Shown here: in pieces, positions 12,076 to 22,391 of the stretch | How the letters are laid out: each line of letters starts with the position of its first letter | Position numbering within the stretch: the stretch's first letter is position 1 | From: Sphagnum compactum | Taxonomy: Eukaryota > Bryophyta > Sphagnopsida > Sphagnales | Direction: 5' to 3' | Length of the DNA: 64,000 nucleotides | NCBI GenBank assembly: GCA_965153455.1 | Contig: OZ234495.1 | Location: 22,502,875 to 22,566,874, forward strand | Program-made: the position numbers and the translations under genes | Notes under the pieces: generated by a model | Told to the model about the DNA's origin: nothing | What the model saw: the letters and a program-made list of their open reading frames with translations, nothing else | Databases searched by the model: none

Positions 12076-12676
12076 ATATTCTCCCACTTGGAAAAGAGGA
12101 GGGATTCTTATGCCTATGCCTTAAGAGTGGGAGGGATCTTACACCTAAGTGCCTTGTGCGGTGCCTGACTCCGGACAAAAAAAAACACCCCCAAAAAATC
12201 ACCCAAAAGGACCCCGGCCCACCCCTCAATTCAATGAATAGGTACCACGGGTTATTGCAATTATGAGAAATAAAATCAATAACCCCAAGTTATACACCCC
12301 CTTCCCCACCCCCAATTTTTTTAATTAAAAAAACTCCTAATAAGTAGCCCACAGGTCCATAGTTTTTTTTTCCCCCCCATTCCCTTCATTAAAATTTCCA
12401 ACAAAAAAAAAGTAGGGATGTCTATAGTCTATAGTCTATATCCATCCAAAGGCTTCCCCTTTGCCTGCCAAAACTCGATCCAATCCGTCCACAGCCGAAA
12501 TTCCACGGCCGCGATATTCACACGCACTCAAGTTCCAGGTCAGAGGCAGCCGAGTGTTGTGGTCCACACATGGTCACGAAGTAGACTGTCCGTCCGGCTT
12601 CAGGGGCGGCTTCATTGTCGGTACCATTGTCGGTACCATCCTTCCTTTACTATATGTAATGTGCAAGTCATGTGCA
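12076..12676. other. Low-complexity and GC-richer spacer before the LTR element
   Basis: It contains A-runs and C-runs (12,178-12,410), a GTCTATA triplet repeat (12,419-12,440), a GC-richer stretch of about 200 bp (12,460-12,650) with a duplicated GTCGGTACCATT, and no recognisable gene. Confidence 0.5.
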
Positions 12677-12681
12677 CCATG

Positions 12682-12874
12682 TGTCATGGCCTAGGATATT
12701 TTGGGATACTTTTGGCAATATCATGGCCTAGGATATTTTGGGACTAGTATGGCTCAGGGTTATAAAAGGAGATAGTCTGGGGAACAACCCTTTAGCAGAT
12801 CAACACCAGTTGATGGATCAATAAAGCTTGTCTTGTCTTGTAATTCTCCACTTGTTTGTAGTCGGTCCATAACA
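12682..12874 (+). repeat. 5' LTR of the chromovirus
   Basis: Begins TGTCATGG and ends CATAACA. A TATA box (TATAAAAG, 12,761-12,768) is followed 33 bp later by the proposed RNA start at 12,794. AATAAA lies at 12,820-12,825 with T/G-rich sequence after it. A 23-bp segment beginning TCATGGCCTAGG is repeated at 12,684 and 12,721, giving a 37-bp internal duplication upstream of the TATA box. Confidence 0.97.
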
Positions 12875-12876
12875 GT

Positions 12877-12886
12877 TTGATCTGCT
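12877..12886 (+). promoter_or_regulatory. Candidate self-priming primer-binding site
   Basis: TTGATCTGCT starts 2 nt after the 5' LTR and is the exact reverse complement of AGCAGATCAA at 12,794-12,803, the predicted first ten nucleotides of the element RNA. No match to a tRNA 3' end (for example the TGGTATCAGAGC initiator-Met site) is seen at this position. The arrangement is that of Tf1/sushi elements, which fold the RNA 5' end onto the binding site and use it as primer. Confidence 0.7.
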
Positions 12887-13050
12887 CCTTCTTCTTGTTT
12901 GTTTGTTTTGTTGTTTCAGTAAGTAGCTAGAGGTATCTTGGAGTGAAACTTGGAAAGGTTATAGAAGACTATAGGACGCTTCTACTCTCAAAGTTTCAAA
13001 AGAAAAGGATATGTTTTGTGAGAGTTAAGAGCTTTTGAAAACTCTGTGCC

Positions 13051-13515
13051 AGATCTGGTTTTTTGGTCATATCTCCTTTGTTTAAGCTTTTTTGGGTCTG
13101 TAACTTTGTGATCTTATAGATCATATAGGAATATATGTGTGAGAGAAATTTCATGTCATTTGGACTTGTATTGAGAGAGATCCAAGCATCTGAAGTTTCA
13201 AGTGTAGATCTGGTTTTTTGGTCATATCTCCTTTGTTTAAGCTTTTTTGGGTCTGTAACTTTGTGATCTTATAGATCATATAGGAATATATGTGTGAGAG
13301 AAATTTCATGTCATTTGGACTTGTATTGAAAGAGATCCAAGCATCTGAAGTTTCAAGTGTAGATCTGGTTTTTTGGTCATATCTCCTTTGTTTAAGCTTT
13401 TTTGGGTCTGTAACTTTGTGATCTTATAGATCATATAGGAATATATGTGTGAGAGAAATTTCATGTCATTTGGACTTGTATTGAGAGAGATTCAAGCATT
13501 TGAAGTTTCAAGTTT
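13051..13515 (+). repeat. Three tandem 155-bp repeats in the chromovirus leader
   Basis: Units begin at 13,051, 13,206 and 13,361 with AGATCTGGTTTTTTGGTCAT and are nearly identical. They lie between the LTR and gag, so they belong to the untranslated leader. Their near identity suggests recent expansion. They could contain packaging, dimerisation or translation signals; no function can be read directly. Confidence 0.95.
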
Positions 13516-13551
13516 GAAGATTGAAAGCGCAAAAGTGTGAGAACTACCACC

Positions 13552-14523
13552 ATGGACAACTCAGAATCAAACATCGATCTCACTCAAATCCTCGCCGCCC
13601 TTCAGCACCTTCAACAAGAAAATGCCGTGCTTAGAGATTCGGTGACCCACCTACAGAATCAGTCACCACCTCCTGCCCCAGTAATTCCTGCTCTTGCAAT
13701 GGCCGCCCAAGAGCCCAAGATCAGTCTGCCAGAAAAGTTTGATGGAACGCGCCTCAAATTTCGAGGCTTTGTCAGCCAGGTACGCCTGATCATGCAACTA
13801 CACCCCCGTCGTTATTTTGATGACACCACTCGTGTAGGATTCGTTGGAACCCTACTCACTGGGACAGCTGTAGCATGGTTTGCTCCCATCCTAGAAACAT
13901 CATCCCCTCTCCTACAAGATTTCAACGCCTTTATGGCGGAATTTGAAGCAGTATTTGGGGACAGTGACAAGGCCAGGACTTCAGCCAACAAGCTGCATCG
14001 CCTCCAGCAAAGGACACGTTCGGCCATCATCTACGCCTCAGAATTCAGGCAGCTTGCCTGCGACGTTAATTGGGGAGAAGCTGCCTTGATTGATCAGTTT
14101 CGCTGTGGGCTTCGTGATGATGTTCAAGATCTTTTGTTGACACTCGCAGACCCTTCTTCCTGTAGTGAAGCCATCACCCAGGCAATTCGGTGCGATAATC
14201 GTCTGTTCGAACGTCGCCAGGAAAAGAAAGTCACCTCCAACGCCCAGCTTTGGAACAGTCGGCCTACTACGCTCCCCTTAGTTCCCCAAACAACACCAGT
14301 TGCCCGACCTGCCTCTTTTGGACCTGCTCCGATGCATATCGACATAGCTAAGTTTAAATCTTTGACAGAAGCCGAGAAACTTCGCCGAAGGACAAACAAT
14401 CTATGTCTTTACTGTGGCAACCCAGGGCATATAGCTCGTCAGTGCCCTCAAAAGCTTGTCAAACTTCAAGTACAAGCTGTGGAAACTCCCCAGGAGTTGG
14501 AAAACAAGAACATCCAGTCATAG
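13552..14523 (+). CDS. gag: Gag polyprotein of the chromovirus
   Basis: An ATG in good context (CACCATGG) opens 323 codons ending in TAG (14,521-14,523). An upstream in-frame GTG at 13,537 is not a likely start. The N-terminus has a glutamine/leucine-rich helical stretch. The middle matches the retrotransposon gag fold, with AWFAPILE and a RTRSAIIYASEFRQLACDV-like segment. The C-terminus has one CCHC zinc knuckle (CLYCGNPGHIARQC). Gag forms the particle that packages element RNA. It overlaps pol by at least 68 nt, and pol lies in the +1 frame, so pol expression would need a frameshift or reinitiation. The gag frame has no break. Confidence 0.93.
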   Translation: MDNSESNIDLTQILAALQHLQQENAVLRDSVTHLQNQSPPPAPVIPALAMAAQEPKISLPEKFDGTRLKFRGFVSQVRLIMQLHPRRYFDDTTRVGFVGTLLTGTAVAWFAPILETSSPLLQDFNAFMAEFEAVFGDSDKARTSANKLHRLQQRTRSAIIYASEFRQLACDVNWGEAALIDQFRCGLRDDVQDLLLTLADPSSCSEAITQAIRCDNRLFERRQEKKVTSNAQLWNSRPTTLPLVPQTTPVARPASFGPAPMHIDIAKFKSLTEAEKLRRRTNNLCLYCGNPGHIARQCPQKLVKLQVQAVETPQELENKNIQS

Positions 14524-17500
14524 TAGGAGCCGTGCGACTAGATCTCACCCAACACCACCTTTGCAAAGGCTCCTGTTCCGCTGTTGGTCCAGTCCCAGTT
14601 TCACTCAGTATGTGGACATCATTCGTATTCCAGAAGACATACCACAAGTGTCAGCTTTGGTGGACTCCGGCGCCACCTCTTCTTTCATCGACCAAACATT
14701 TGTCGTCCAACATAACATCCCTGTGGTCAAGAAGTCAACCCCTGTTCCGGTAGAGGTTATTGATGGGAGAACCATTACTTCTGGTGCAATCACACACGAG
14801 ATAACCCCTCTAGAACTCTATATCGGCAAGCACACGGTGAAGATTGTTCTCAACATCATCTCCACCCCTCACCATCCCATCATCCTTGGTCTGCCTTGGT
14901 TAGAAGCACACAACCCTATCATTGATTGGCGATCTAGAACCCTCACCTTCAGCGCACAATAGTGCACCTCTCAAGAACCCCACGCTCAGAAAAACACTTT
15001 GTCCAGTCCTGCCAAGAACCCTGTGGTCGAGAACCCAAAGAGGGTCGGAACCAATTCCAGTTTTATCAAGTCTGTTATGTCAAATCCTGTAGTCAAGAAC
15101 CCCCGGTTGGTCAGAACTAAACCTTGTCCTGTCAGGAATCTTGTCAAGAATCCTGCCCAGAAAACCAACCATGTCCAGATCTTCGTTGATAGAGCTGTCC
15201 CTTTCTATCGGGCTGCTAAGAATCTTCAAGTCTTCGCCATCCATGTCAACCTAGCCAACACCACAAACCCCCAATCAGAACCAACACCTGTCAAACTTCC
15301 CGAGAAGTACAAGGACTTTGTTGATGTTTTTGAAAAGATTAATGCTGATCAGCTCCCCGCCCATAGTCCATATGACTGCTCGATTGATCTAGAAGGACAC
15401 TCACCACCCTTTGGTCCTATTTATGGCCTATCGGAACCGGAACTCCAAGCCCTGCGTGATTACCTTACTGAAAATCTTGCCAAGGGGTTCATTCAGCATT
15501 CCAAGTCTCCGGCCGGCGCCCCAATTTTGTTTGTCAAGAAGAAGGATGGCTCCCTTCGACTCTGTGTGGATTATCGTGGACTCAACAAGATAACCAAAAA
15601 GAATCGATATCCCTTGCCCTTGATTTCAGGTCTCCTAGATCGACTACGTACCGGGAAAATCTTCACCAAGCTTGACCTCCGTGGAGCCTACAACTTACTC
15701 AGGATTCGCCCCGGTGATGAATGGAAGACAACTTTCCGCACACGCTACGGCCACTTCGAATACACGGTCATGCCCTTCGGCCTCACCAATGCACCCGCAG
15801 TCTTTCAGCATCTGATGAATGATATCTTCCGGGATTACATGGACGAATTTGTCGTGGTCTATTTGGATGACATTTTAATCTTTTCCAAGGACCAGGAAAC
15901 CCACGACAAACATGTACGATTGGTGCTTGCGACGCTCAGGGAGCATGGCTTATACGCCAAGTTGGAAAAATGTGAATTCGACAAATCTTCAGTGGCGTTC
16001 CTCGGCTACGTGATCTCTCCAGATGGCATTTTCATGGACAAGTCAAAGGTCGAGACCATCCAATGTTGGGCTACTCCATCCTCGGTCAAGGACGTTCAAC
16101 GCTTCCTAGGGTTTGCCAACTTCTATCGTCGGTTTATCAAAGGTTATTCCAAGATCACAACACCGTTAATAACCCTGACTTGCAAAAACAAGCCCTTCTC
16201 GTGGAATCCAACAACCCAGGCTGCTTTTGATACTCTCAAGATGGCATTCACCTCTGCACCCATCCTGATACATCCCGATCCTGCCAAGCCATTCATTGTG
16301 GAAACTGACGCTTCAGATTTTGCCTTGGGAGCTATTTATCTCAATTTGGAATAGATGGGTTGCTGCATCCAGTTGCTTTCTATTCACGGAAGTTAACCAG
16401 TGTCGAAATCAACTACCAGGTCTACGATAAGGAACTCCTGGCAATCATCACGGCATTCGAGCAGTGGAGACCGTATCTTGCCGGAGCTCAACATCGAGTC
16501 CAAGTTCTGACAGATCACAAGAATCTCCTTTATTTCACAACTACTCGGACCTTAAATCGTCGCCAGGCACGCTGGTCTATCTTCCTAGTTGATTTCGACT
16601 TTGAGATTCAGTATCAACCTGGCACCCAGCAAGGGAAAGCTAACGCGCTATCTCGTCGTTCAGAATATGAACTTCGAGCGGGGGATGAAGCCTATGGCCA
16701 GCAGAACCAGACTTTACTCAACCTCGAGCAATTTCGAGTTGCAGCAACAATCAGCACCCTCCCAGACTCATACCTTGTCAGGGACATCAAGATGGCAACT
16801 GAGGAAGACACCTGGGCTACCAACATCAAGAAGGAACTCCAGGAACGACCAAGGAACCCAAATCGTGATGACTTGGATCAGTTTGAGCAGCAAGACGGAT
16901 TTCTCCTTCGAAATAACCTGATTTATGTACCCGAAGGACCTATACGAACTAGTGTCAAGGACTTACTGGTGGCCCAAAATGAACAAGATGCTACGGGAGT
17001 ATGTCAAGTCTTGTGATACATGTGCTCGATCCAAGGCTCCCAGGCACCGCCCGTTTGGACTCCTACAGCCTCTGTCGATTCCTAGCCGACCTTGGGGATC
17101 TATTGCAATGGACTTCATCACGGACCTCCCTACTGTCAGAACCAAGAATTCAATACTAGTTGTGGTCGATCGACTCACCAAAATGGCCCATTTCACCCCT
17201 TGTTCCAAGTCAATCACGGCAAAAGAGACAACTTAGTTAATTCTGGATGGGATCGTCCGACTTCATGGACTCCCCGAAGAAATTGTGTCCGACAGAGGTC
17301 CTCAGTTTGCATCCAAGTTCTGGCATCGTCTATTCGAGCTTCTTGGAGTTGACATTCGGCTATCTTCAGCTTTCCACCCTGAGACAGATGGACAAACCGA
17401 ACGGACAAACCAGACACTCGAGCAATACCTTCGTTGCACTGTGAACTACCAACAGGACGACTGGCTGGACCTACTATCTCAAGCAGAGTTTGCTTATAAT

Positions 17501-18184
17501 AACACAACACATGCATCGACCGGGATAAGTCCATTTTTTGCCAATTACGGTTTTCATCCCAGGTTCAGCCTTGAAACTCCTGGAGACTCCGTAAACCCCT
17601 CGGCTGAAGAAAGGGCCACAAGGCTTGGACAGGTTCAACAGAACCTTATGGCAAAACTCAAGCTAACACAGGAGTGGCAAAAGAAGCAAGCAGACCGCTG
17701 ACGCAAGGACCATCCAAACTTCAAGGTTGGAGACAAGGTCTGGCTTCTCAGAAAGAACATTGCTACCACTCGCCCATGTGCCAAGTTGGATTACAAGTGC
17801 CTCGGACCTTTCAAAATCGCCAAATTGGTTGGTCTAGTGGCTTGCCAGTTGGAGCTTCCACCCCAGTTCAAAATCCACAATGTTTTCCATGTCTCCTTGC
17901 TTGAGCCCTATCATGAAAACCCGATCCCAGAACGTCATCAAGAACCCCCGGCTCCAGTCGAAATTGAAGGCCAAGAAGAGTTTGAAGTTCAGGAGGTCTT
18001 GGACTCCAAGAAGATTCGTGGAAAGCTCCTGTACCTTGTCTTTTGGCGAGGTTATCCTCCTTCTAAAGCTACTTGGGAGCCTGCTGGAAACCTAGTTCAT
18101 GCCCAAGACTTAGTCAATTGGTTTCACCAACGATATCCTAACAAATCGGCTCCATCTGGAAGATGTCGCTTGAGGAGAGGATAA
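14456..18184 (+). pseudogene. pol: Pol (protease-RT-RNase H-integrase-chromodomain), disrupted
   Basis: Protease: ALVDSGATSSFID (about 14,655-14,690) and ILGLPWLE. Reverse transcriptase: [26 protein letters not shown] and catalytic YLDD (about 15,859-15,870). RNase [13 protein letters not shown] and LTDHKNLLYF. Integrase: CDTC of the zinc finger (about 17,013-17,024), catalytic MDFITD (about 17,108), SDRGPQF (17,285-17,305) and ETDGQTERTNQTLEQ. Chromodomain: about 17,975-18,120 with YLVFWRGYPPSKATWEP. Breaks: in-frame TAG at 14,960-14,962; a frame change at about 16,334-16,340 in RNase H; a return to the first frame near 16,945 accompanied by loss of the integrase His-His segment; TAG at 17,234-17,236; TGA at 17,699-17,701. 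The remaining sequence is well conserved, so the lesions look recent. Confidence 0.93.
18172..18184 (+). promoter_or_regulatory. Polypurine tract of the chromovirus
   Basis: GAGGAGAGGATAA sits immediately 5' of the 3' LTR, the position used for plus-strand priming. It overlaps the last codons and stop of pol. Confidence 0.85.
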
Positions 18185-18377
18185 TGTCATGGCCTAGGAT
18201 ATTTTGGGATACTTTTGGCAATATCATGGCCTAGGATATTTTGGGACTAGTATAGCTCAGGGTTATAAAAGGAGATAGTCTGGGGAACAACCCTTTAGCA
18301 GATCAACACCAGTTGATGGATCAATAAAGCTTGTCTTGTCTTGTAATTCTCCACTTGTTTGTAGTCGGTCCATAACA
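18185..18377 (+). repeat. 3' LTR of the chromovirus
   Basis: Identical in length to the 5' LTR and differing only at 18,254 (A for G). It begins directly after the TAA that ends pol (18,182-18,184) and is followed by the second CCATG target copy. Confidence 0.97.
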
Positions 18378-19220
18378 CCATGTGATTATGTTTCCTTGTG
18401 ATTAATTGTGCAATCACATGGGGAACCATGTGGTGAATAAACTTTAGAAAGTTTCTTGGCCAGTTTCCTTTTGGTTAGTATATAAGTGGGTGTTTGTGAC
18501 CTTGAGAAACACCTTCACTTGTACAAAGTTATTGTATGAATGCAAAGTTTATTAAAATTAAAGTTTTGGTTTTGAAAGGCTTTTGGTTTTGAATGGTTTT
18601 GGGTTGTTTGTGTTTAATTCATGGTAGGAGAATGGTGAGGCTTGCATAGACAATTGAAGGGTGAGAGAATAATTTTACAACTAAGAACATAGATTTCATA
18701 ATTATGTACTAATTATACATAATTTTAGTTCGGACGTGAACGACAGATAGACGGATAGACCACCAGCAAAACCTCTAGTGATTGGATCTCAAATCAATTT
18801 TGATATAACTAGAATCGCGCGTTCCATCCCACGCCCGCGCCGTTTCTAGAACCTGGTTCACCTAACGTTTCGACGTTCTGTTCAGGACCTCACGTGAGAG
18901 GCGTTCAGAAAGTTCCTGCAAACTTCAATTCGTATTGAAAGAAAAAATAATTAAAAAATAATTGCATATGATTCACCACACCACAAATCTGTTTTCTTCC
19001 CATGCCAAAAGAAATGGCGGACATGGGAGCAGCTCCAGAAATTGCATCAGAAGAAGAAGAATATACTGAAGAGCTTTGAGTGGTAGCTAGTACAAAGATT
19101 TTGATTTCAAGCTTCTAGCAGGGAGATGACGTGCTAAACTAAAAGCATTATCTGATGAATACAGCAAAAGCAACAACAGTAACAGTTTGCATTGCAGCAC
19201 CAAGCTAGCTGGGTGGGCAG
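18378..19220. other. Spacer downstream of the chromovirus
   Basis: Contains a TATATAAG motif (about 18,479-18,487), T-rich stretches and a short GC-richer part (18,800-18,930). A short ATG frame (19,013-19,078, 21 codons, acidic end with EEEEYTEEL) is too short to call. The sequence either side of the chromovirus insertion reads continuously and may be an older repeat. Confidence 0.4.
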
Positions 19221-19466
19221 CTACCAATCCTTGCAGATTTCAAAGGAGTAATTCACATCAAGGTAAACAATAACATCATCATCAAGAAACCTAAGATTGG
19301 TAGTATACGTCCCTCTGGCCAAGGAGCCAGAGGGAGTGACGTGAGCTTCAGGCATGATGTGAATATAAGGCTCCTGTTGCGGAGCGAGGATCAAAGGACC
19401 AACCTCAAACTCTTCCTTCCTGAAGGATCGGTACTCGAATCCTTTTGCACCATAGCCTCCAACCAT
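19221..19466 (-). CDS. Small unassigned ORF or gene fragment
   Basis: ATG at 19,466 opens 81 codons ending in TAG (19,223-19,221). The composition looks protein-like: an aromatic and charged start (VGGYGAKGFEYRSFRKEEFE), a proline-containing middle and a FLDDDVIVYLD segment near the end. The last segment loosely recalls the C-terminal TYLDDD motif of plastid lipid-associated proteins (fibrillins), but this is weak and no other domain supports it. It may be a single surviving exon or a chance frame. No promoter or splice site could be tied to it. Confidence 0.3.
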   Translation of the reverse strand: MVGGYGAKGFEYRSFRKEEFEVGPLILAPQQEPYIHIMPEAHVTPSGSLARGTYTTNLRFLDDDVIVYLDVNYSFEICKDW

Positions 19467-19499
19467 TCTCTTTTAGTTCATAACATCTGCCATCATATT

Positions 19500-21655
19500 C
19501 ACCATCCATCAATGAACAAGTAAATTAAAAAGATGAATGTGATTATCACATTTTAATATTATGTTACATGTGGATAATTGCTTTTATATATAATAACATA
19601 TTATATGTTGGAAATACATGAATTATTAATAATTTTAAGTCATCAATTTGAAATGTTGTAGATAATTTTTTCATAACATAGTGAAATAAATGTTATTAAA
19701 GGCAATTATTATGAAATTAATTGTGAACCACTATAATGTTTCATAGGAGCTATTTTCATTTTAGGGATACATATTTCATCAACAATTGAGAACTCAAATT
19801 TGAAAAATAATAAAGAGAGCAAAACAATTTGAAAAAATATAATGTATACTAAAAAAGAAAAAAAAATTTCAAATTAACAATAGACCTTATTTCTTCAAAA
19901 CCAATGGAGTTGGGTTTAAGGAAATTTAATTTTTAAAAATGTTATAACAATTCAATGATAATGCTCCAAATTAGAATGGTAACACAACTTGAACATTAAG
20001 TTCTTTTAAATCTTTAACATGTTCAAGTTTTGTGAAATCATGTTGCATAACATAAATATTGTCATGGTAATCACAAACTTGTAATGCCCACTTTAAATGT
20101 GAGAAACTTTCTATTGAATTATTCAAATCACAAGGTCTGCATAAAAATACTTTAATAACATGTGTTCAATTTGATTCAAGATTTTGAAGTTTTACCAAAC
20201 TTGTTCAATTATGAATTATGAAGTTGAAATATGATAATGTTTTAAACATTGATACGCAATAGCATAGATTCATTTGTAATTGAGTTTCATTTGGATTTTA
20301 AGTGCCAACAATCTTATTTCAAATATCATATAACATTTTGATCAAAAGGTGTAAAATCAAGGGAATATTAATAACCCTAAAAATTTAGACGTAAAAATGA
20401 AAAGCAAACATGTTGAAGTGAACTACTCCTTCCAACAACATAAAATTTGTCATGTGGCACTCAAGAAAAATACTTAATCAATTGAAAGCAACACTTGCAA
20501 AAATAAAAAATGGATAATCCATTAAATTTTTGTTACATTACTTCAAGTGAACCAAAAACCTTACTTTAGTTGCCTTGAAACACTATGGGTTTCAAAATAT
20601 TAAACATGTGAAAGAAAATTTAGCCCAAAACAAACACAAATTGAAATTCACATTGGAAGAAAATATCAAAGAGATAATTTCTTTTTAACAATTATTAATT
20701 TTGAAGTTAGAATTAACAAAGATGCAATAACATTCATTTCAAAAAATAATGATAATGCCTTCTTTTTGAAAAATTACATGTTCATGTTTTTAATTATCAA
20801 CAACCCTCAAATTTTTAACATTTGAAAGCTTTGCAAATCACCATCAAAAAAGAGAAAGGAAGATGGACACTAATAGCCACTAATTTTGAAATCATACTTA
20901 ACAAAGATGAATTAACATTCCTTTAAAAGAATAATGATTTAAGACCTTTTTGAAGAATAACTTACTCAATCTGTTTTTCTAATTACCAATAGTCATCACA
21001 TTTGTTTCAAAGCTTTTGCAAATCATCAAAGAATTTTTAAGAAAAATCTAGTAATAACAATCTTTGTAAGTATGATTTCACATGTCCCTTGACATATTTC
21101 TATAAGCATCTTTGCACAATAGTAAAATGGCTTCTAAATTTAATTTTAGGGTGAAATCAACATTCAAATAAATGTAAAACCCTTTTCAAGCCTACAAATA
21201 TCAAAAAAAATTATGATCATCAAGAGTGTTATCAAACGGAATTGACCATTTTGGTGATTGGCTAATGATAATGATTGGTTCAAGCGTAAGATATAAAATA
21301 GATTCACTTTATGCAAACCATTTTTTCATGTTCATGGGTGGGAAACAACAAATAGTAAACAATATATGAATTTCATGTAGAGGCCATTTTAATGTGATGT
21401 TGTGGAGATGCTCTAAGCCCCAAACGTTATTGAACTTTTTTAGAGCATATTACATTTTTTTGAAATTTTGAACATTATTCACAATACTTCAAAACTGAAA
21501 AGTTTATAAATTTGAAAGACCACATGTTTAAACTTTCATTGCTTGAAAATGTCATATTCTGATAAGATGTTCCAAGATTGTGCCGACATCCTTAAAACTC
21601 ATATCCCTTAACATCTAATTAACACATGACATCTGTTTTAGCATAAAATGAGAAA
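19500..21655. other. AT-rich spacer
   Basis: Long A/T-rich sequence with no open frame of interest on either strand. Nothing recognisable. Confidence 0.7.
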
Positions 21656-21659
21656 AAGT

Positions 21660-21975
21660 ATCATTTTCCATGCCCATACAAACCTCCCACCCAAATTCCT
21701 AGTGTATTTGGACGCTTACAAAGTGTAAGAAACTAGGAGGCATTTCAGAAAATGAAACACCCACACCTGCCAGCATTCCATTTTCCGAAATGCCATGCAT
21801 TGTTTTATTTTGTTTTCTAGTGATACCTGCCAAGTATCATGGGAAAAGGAAATTTAAAATTGTCAATTTTATGTTGTGTAATGCCCTCAGCCGCAGGTAT
21901 AACTGGACCTTGGCTCCGTCTCATGCGGGCCCTTATTCCAGTAATGCCTGTGGCCTGAGGCGTTACCCTACACAT
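21660..21975. repeat. Hairpin-bearing repeat, copy A
   Basis: Two inverted repeats lie in series: GGCATTTCAGAAAATG (21,739-21,754) with CATTTTCCGAAATGCC (21,779-21,794), and TAATGCCCTCAGCCGCAGG (21,879-21,897) with CCTGTGGCCTGAGGCGTTA (21,947-21,965). Between them is TGATACCTG...GTATCATGGGAAAA. The same order of elements occurs at 23,790-24,042. Confidence 0.6.
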
Positions 21976-22391
21976 AATTAATGTAAACATGTTAAACTAG
22001 GATATTCCATGGTACCCATTGGAAAGCTCATTCAAAACTATCATTGAATAACATGAAAATTGAATTTGCAATGTTGTATCAATCTTACATGCAATGGTCC
22101 ACATAAACATGAAACTTAAGCCAATCAAGGATAATGATGATGATGTACCTATTTTTTTACATATGTATGTTGTGTCCCATGCTCATCTCCTGCCTTGCAT
22201 GGGGCCTTCATTCCAGAACAGACCTGAGAAGTTTCTGATCATTACCTACACAAAATGTCAACATTGGAAAGCATATAGAAACTTGATAGACATTTGACCC
22301 ACATTTGGTTGGAAAGGTTTTTCCTGATGATTCAAAAACCAAACCATCAAATTCACGAACTGATATTATTCTATCGTTACGTATTTAATGA

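Larger units (their letters stand above)
12682..18377 (+). mobile_element. Ty3/gypsy chromovirus LTR retrotransposon, complete but pol-defective
   Basis: Two 193-bp LTRs (TG...CA) bound a 5,696-bp element flanked by a perfect 5-bp target duplication CCATG (12,677-12,681 and 18,378-18,382). The order is LTR, leader with three 155-bp repeats, gag, protease, reverse transcriptase, RNase H, integrase, chromodomain, polypurine tract, LTR; the integrase position and chromodomain define a chromovirus. The LTRs differ at one position (G at 12,751, A at 18,254), which points to a recent insertion. Gag is intact. Pol carries nonsense codons, a frameshift and an internal deletion, so this copy cannot supply its own enzymes. 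Confidence 0.97.

Noticed and set aside
12655-18780. Chromovirus inserted inside an older LTR (TGTAATGTGC start, TATATAAG at about 18,480)
   Set aside because: No matching second LTR, primer site or clear end was found, so nesting cannot be supported.
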